Shown here piece by piece: positions 6,712 to 9,705 of a DNA stretch of 9,705 nt (position 1 is the first letter of the stretch; each line of letters begins with the position of its first letter). Made by a program: the position numbers and the translations under genes. Source of the stretch: Candidatus Omnitrophota bacterium (GTDB lineage Bacteria; Omnitrophota; Gorgyraeia; JACOVV01); NCBI GenBank assembly GCA_023248175.1, contig JAHFFC010000026.1:1-9705 (forward strand), in the 5' to 3' direction. The notes beneath the pieces were generated by a model. It saw only the letters and a program-made list of their open reading frames with translations, made no database searches and was not told where the DNA came from.

Positions 6712-7497
6712 TTAAAATGCAAAATAAAACAGCGCCGTAAATAAACAATCAGACGCTATGATCAAGATAAAAGACGTCACTACCGAAAACGTGGTCGCCC
6801 TACCGACCCCCTCAGCCCCTCCCTGCGTCCGAAATCCTTCATAACAGGCAACGATGCAGATGATCACGCCGAAAACGATGGACTTGGAAAGCCCGGTAAA
6901 AAGATCTTTCAGCATGAGTGGTTCAAAAGTCATTTTGATGTAGATGCCAGAGCCGATTCCCAACTTATAGACCCCAACCATGTATCCCCCAATAATTCCT
7001 ATAAGATCGGCGTAGACTGTCAAAATGGGAAGCATCGTCATCAGGGCTAAAAAACGGGGAACGGACAGATAACGGACCGGATGGGTTGCCAACGTCTCTA
7101 AGGCATCGATCTGTTCAGTGACTTTCATGGTTCCCAGCTCCGCCGTAATCGCCGCCCCCACTCTTCCAGCGACGATGAGGGCTGTCAGAACGGGTCCTAA
7201 TTCCCGCATCATTGAGAGAGAAACCAAGCTCGCGATGTAAAGCTGGGCTGAAATTTTCTGCATCTGATAAGCGCTCTGAAGCGCCAGAACCACACCGGTA
7301 AAAAGAGAGATCAAAGTAACGATGGGAAGGCTGTTGACACCGATTTTCTTCATCTGATCAAATACTTGAAATCGGTCCAACGGTCCCATAATGGCAAAAC
7401 GGATCGTCTGGACAAGAAGGATGGATACTCCTCCGACATAAATCGCCAAGTTCAGAAATTTTTCACCTAGTCTGGCAAACCAAAGTGCGAAGCTCAT
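6712..7497 (-). CDS. mlaE: MlaE-type permease of the phospholipid ABC transporter
   Basis: MlaE is the inner-membrane subunit (formerly DUF140) that passes lipid between the membrane and the MlaD ring. The protein has 261 residues, the usual length. It shows an N-terminal amphipathic/hydrophobic segment (about 13-36), a first core helix region (57-75, LPIVTLISLFTGVVLALQS), the family's most conserved block at 97-133 (MRELGPVL, AGRVGAAITAELG, MKVTEQIDAL), and hydrophobic helices at about 147-178, 205-220 and 236-260. LATHPVRYLSVPR (136-148) is also typical. ATG at 7497 is one base after the stop of the upstream gene with no good Shine-Dalgarno sequence, so coupled translation is likely. mlaF and mlaD follow in the usual E-F-D order. 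No mlaB, mlaC or mlaA is in the window. Confidence 0.95.
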   Translation of the reverse strand: MSFALWFARLGEKFLNLAIYVGGVSILLVQTIRFAIMGPLDRFQVFDQMKKIGVNSLPIVTLISLFTGVVLALQSAYQMQKISAQLYIASLVSLSMMRELGPVLTALIVAGRVGAAITAELGTMKVTEQIDALETLATHPVRYLSVPRFLALMTMLPILTVYADLIGIIGGYMVGVYKLGIGSGIYIKMTFEPLMLKDLFTGLSKSIVFGVIICIVACYEGFRTQGGAEGVGRATTFSVVTSFILIIASDCLFTALFYFAF

Positions 7498-7498
7498 G

Positions 7499-8647
7499 TT
7501 AGAATTTCACGCGATTTTCCATGCCCAGAAATTCCTCGTGTCCCTTTACCTGCATTTTTATCCTTTTATTCTTCTGGAAGCGATACTCTAATACGAACTC
7601 GTTCTTGTCCTCTCCCGCCCTCTGCATTTCAAGCTCATCATTCATGAACCCCTTGAAACTGACACGCATGTCTTGGCTGATATTCTTGCCGAGTTTTACC
7701 TCTCCTTCTCTGTTGTCATCATCGGCCGCCTGAATATCCCATCCCTTCCAACGCATCGTTTTCGTATCCGAATAGAATTTAATCTTCTCCATCGGATTGC
7801 CTTCTCCAAATTGGCGCAGGTCGATTTCTCCTTTTACCAACAGCACTCCTTGATCCCCATTAACACGCCCCTCCGTAATCGTTAGAATAGGAAGCATCCC
7901 CTCCACCGAGAAGAAAGAGGAAGAAAATAAAATCGGATTATTTTTCCCCAGTTGGCCATCCATTAATTCAAACATCCCGGAGAGTTCCAGGGCGGAAAAC
8001 GAACCTGCCAATCGCCATTCTCCCTTTGCGGTTCCGGTTAACGCTCCTGACCGCGCCAGCTCAGAGATAAAAAAAACATCGCTGGCCCGGCACGTTTTCA
8101 AACGAATGGTCAAAGCAACCGGATAGGGAACGTTTAAGCCGATACTACCGTCAAGTTGATAGAAATCTCCGGCCTCACAGTCCGACAACAAAATCTTTCC
8201 ATCGGTGAATTCGTATCGTCCGTGAAATAACACCGACGGAGTATAATTCACCAGCACCTGGGTCGCTTGAAACGTTCCTTTAAATGGGCTTTCTTCTCCA
8301 TGAAATGACACAGAGGCTACGGTAGTCCATCCCATGAATGGAACATGGTCAATGCTGAGCTGCCCTGCGTAGGGAGGTTTTAAACCCATTTTAAAAACAA
8401 TTTCTTCCGTGCTTGTCTGGTTTGAATTCGGCTCTACTAACTGAGGAGATAGATGAAGGACTATTTGCATGGTTTCTGAAGCAGATTCTGGTTCTAAGTT
8501 TCTCCCGGCAGGCTGGGTCACGGAAACTTTGCTGATGTTGAGGGGAGAAGGACGGACCAGAAACCCTCTGTAGCTAGCGACAAAAAATCCCGCCAGGCAA
8601 AAACTAACCAGCCCAATCTGTTTTTGAATCCTCCGCATTCCTCCCAT
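7499..8647 (-). CDS. Membrane-anchored beta-rich periplasmic protein, possibly AsmA/TamB-like
   Basis: I do not recognise this 382-residue protein with confidence. Residues 11-27 form one hydrophobic helix after a basic start (MRRIQKQ), giving an N-in anchor with a large periplasmic part. From about 60 on it is a series of alternating-hydrophobic short strands with many glycines and turns, with no enzyme motif. Stretches such as KGEWRLAGSFSALELSGMFEL (208-228), DGQL, and EGRVNGDQGVLLVKGEIDL (259-277) resemble the repeating strands of AsmA/TamB-type lipid-bridge proteins. The end (EFVLEYRFQKNKRIKM at 350-365, final ENRVKF) resembles TamB C-termini. Placement directly before mlaE suggests a role in envelope lipid movement; that is inference. 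It starts at ATG 8647 immediately after the clpC TGA, with GAGGTG inside the last clpC codons; a second ATG at codon 4 is possible. Confidence 0.75.
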   Translation of the reverse strand: MGGMRRIQKQIGLVSFCLAGFFVASYRGFLVRPSPLNISKVSVTQPAGRNLEPESASETMQIVLHLSPQLVEPNSNQTSTEEIVFKMGLKPPYAGQLSIDHVPFMGWTTVASVSFHGEESPFKGTFQATQVLVNYTPSVLFHGRYEFTDGKILLSDCEAGDFYQLDGSIGLNVPYPVALTIRLKTCRASDVFFISELARSGALTGTAKGEWRLAGSFSALELSGMFELMDGQLGKNNPILFSSSFFSVEGMLPILTITEGRVNGDQGVLLVKGEIDLRQFGEGNPMEKIKFYSDTKTMRWKGWDIQAADDDNREGEVKLGKNISQDMRVSFKGFMNDELEMQRAGEDKNEFVLEYRFQKNKRIKMQVKGHEEFLGMENRVKF

Positions 8648-9705
8648 TCACACCTCGAAGGTTAACGAATCATCCTTCACGACAACTTTAAGCGATGCCC
8701 CTTTGGCGATTTTCCCGCTAATGATCTCCTCGGAAATCCGATCCTCCAAATATCTCTGAAGAGTTCTTTTGATCGGTCGAGCGCCATAGATTTCGTCGAA
8801 TCCTTTCTCAACCAGAAAATCCTTCGCTTTTTGGGTCAGTTCAATTTTGACATCCTGATCCCTTAAGCGATCTTGAAAATAAGAAAGCTCGAACTCCAGG
8901 ATCTTGTAAAGATCGTCTCTTGTCAGTGCGCGGAAAACGATAATATCATCAATGCGGTTCAGGAATTCCGGCTTGAAAGTTTTCCGAACTTCGTCCATCA
9001 ATTGTTTTTTCATCTGCTCGTAATTATATTCCTTGCTCTGCGGCGTAAATCCGAGAGAGCCGTGCTTCTTCAGCAATTCAGCGCCGACATTTGAAGTCAT
9101 GATCAAGATCGTGTTCCTGAAATCAACCTTCCTTCCCAAATTATCAGTGAGCCGTCCCTCTTCAAGAACCTGCAGCAAAATATTGAATACATCCGGATGT
9201 GCCTTCTCGATCTCATCCAGCAAAACTACCGAATAAGGTTTTCTTCGGATTCTCTCGGTTAGCTGCCCCCCTTCTTCATAACCGACATACCCCGGAGGCG
9301 CGCCGACCAATCGTGAAACGTTAAATTTCTCCATGTACTCCGACATATCTATTTGAATCATAGCATCTTCACTGCTAAAGATAAATTCGGCGAGCGCTTT
9401 GGCTAATAACGTTTTCCCAACACCCGTGGGTCCGAGAAAGATAAAGGAACCTATCGGGCGTTTGGGATCCTTCATTCCAGAACGAGAGCGGCGCACGGAT
9501 CGCGCGATGGCGCCGATGGCCTCTTCCTGACCGACTACTCTCTTGTGAATCGCTTCTTCCATCCGCAGCAAACGTTCCGTTTCTTTCTCCTCCAAACGCG
9601 CCAGAGGGATACCGGTCCACTTGGAGACAACGTAAGCGATCTCCTCGACGGAAATCTCCGGTTCTGTCGCCTGTTTCGTGAGAGACCAATCTTTGCGCCC
9701 CTTGT
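8648..9705 (-). CDS. clpC: ATP-dependent Clp protease ATP-binding subunit ClpC, C-terminal part (runs off right edge)
   Basis: This is the second AAA+ domain of an Hsp100 unfoldase that feeds proteins to ClpP. The frame is open to base 9705 and gives 351 complete residues. It begins with the tail of the middle/linker region and the hallmark VVSKWTGIPLARL (25-37). Then come Walker A GPTGVGKT (91-98), the pore-loop GYVG (138-141), Walker B VVLLDE (159-164), the arginine-finger motif FLNRID (247-252) and sensor-2 GARPIKR (307-313). HGSLGF (214-219) carries an LGF tripeptide where ClpP-binding ATPases have their IGF/VGF-type loop, which favours ClpC over ClpB. The first AAA+ domain and N-domain lie outside. 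The TGA at 8650-8648 is immediately followed by the next gene's ATG. ClpC heads the same gene neighbourhood in Bacillus. Confidence 0.93.
   Translation of the reverse strand, partial: KGRKDWSLTKQATEPEISVEEIAYVVSKWTGIPLARLEEKETERLLRMEEAIHKRVVGQEEAIGAIARSVRRSRSGMKDPKRPIGSFIFLGPTGVGKTLLAKALAEFIFSSEDAMIQIDMSEYMEKFNVSRLVGAPPGYVGYEEGGQLTERIRRKPYSVVLLDEIEKAHPDVFNILLQVLEEGRLTDNLGRKVDFRNTILIMTSNVGAELLKKHGSLGFTPQSKEYNYEQMKKQLMDEVRKTFKPEFLNRIDDIIVFRALTRDDLYKILEFELSYFQDRLRDQDVKIELTQKAKDFLVEKGFDEIYGARPIKRTLQRYLEDRISEEIISGKIAKGASLKVVVKDDSLTFEV
8651..8656 (-). promoter_or_regulatory. Ribosome binding site inside the clpC 3' end for the beta-rich protein
   Basis: The last two clpC codons (Glu-Val) read GAGGTG on the minus strand, followed by TGA and then the ATG at 8647. 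The three-base spacing is short but the match is good, and it supports coupled translation from this start. Confidence 0.55.

Noticed and set aside
8648..9595. Separate short ClpC-like protein starting at a TTG at 9595
   Set aside because: The frame continues open to the window edge and the upstream codons encode the conserved VVSKWTGIPLAR segment, so this is the interior of a longer clpC.
9375..9689. Minus-strand open frame of 104 codons inside clpC
   Set aside because: It is a frame-shifted shadow rich in Arg, Gly and Ser, lying across the Walker A region of clpC.
8648..9705. ClpB disaggregase as the identity of the right-edge gene
   Set aside because: The LGF tripeptide of a ClpP-binding loop and the neighbourhood order favour ClpC, although the diagnostic N-terminal and middle regions lie outside the window.

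Overview
This window is a gene-dense bacterial chromosome segment in which every supported gene lies on the minus strand, so it reads from the right edge (9705) to the left edge (1). In reading order it holds the 3' part of clpC; an unrecognised membrane-anchored beta-rich protein; an Mla-type phospholipid ABC transporter (mlaE, mlaF, mlaD); a YacL-like membrane PIN-TRAM protein; ispD and ispF of the MEP isoprenoid pathway; cysE; cysS; and the first part of a CPA2-type cation/proton antiporter that runs off the left edge. No rRNA, tRNA, CRISPR array, transposase or phage gene is visible, and no gap between genes exceeds about 110 bases.

Organism: MlaE/MlaF/MlaD imply a diderm (outer-membrane) bacterium, while the order clpC ... 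yacL-ispD-ispF-cysE-cysS is the one known from Bacillus and relatives (clpC-radA-disA-yacL-ispD-ispF-gltX-cysE-cysS). Moderate base composition, a ClpC-type rather than ClpA-type unfoldase, and heptamer repeats between genes suggest an uncultured deep-branching diderm lineage. Omnitrophota is my best guess, but the sequence alone does not prove it.

Layout: 8648-9705 is ClpC, whose TGA is followed directly by the ATG of the beta-rich protein (7499-8647). That gene ends one base before mlaE (6712-7497). The mlaE/mlaF and mlaF/mlaD gaps are each filled by an inverted repeat built of 7-base units. mlaD (5061-5777), yacL (4029-5051), ispD (3301-4014), ispF (2794-3282), cysE (2081-2797, ATGA overlap with ispF) and cysS (637-2061) follow with gaps of -4 to 19 bases, so 637-9705 looks like one long transcription unit. 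A sigma70-like promoter at 579-608 appears to start the antiporter gene separately, almost without a leader.

Functionally the genes fall into four jobs: protein quality control (ClpC); lipid traffic between the inner and outer membranes (MlaEFD, and by inference the beta-rich protein); the second and fourth dedicated steps of MEP isoprenoid synthesis (IspD, IspF); and cysteine synthesis and charging (CysE, CysS). The least ordinary features are the heptamer inverted repeats, one of which extends into the cysS coding region, the beta-rich protein at the head of the mla genes, and the hydrophobic N-terminus of CysE.
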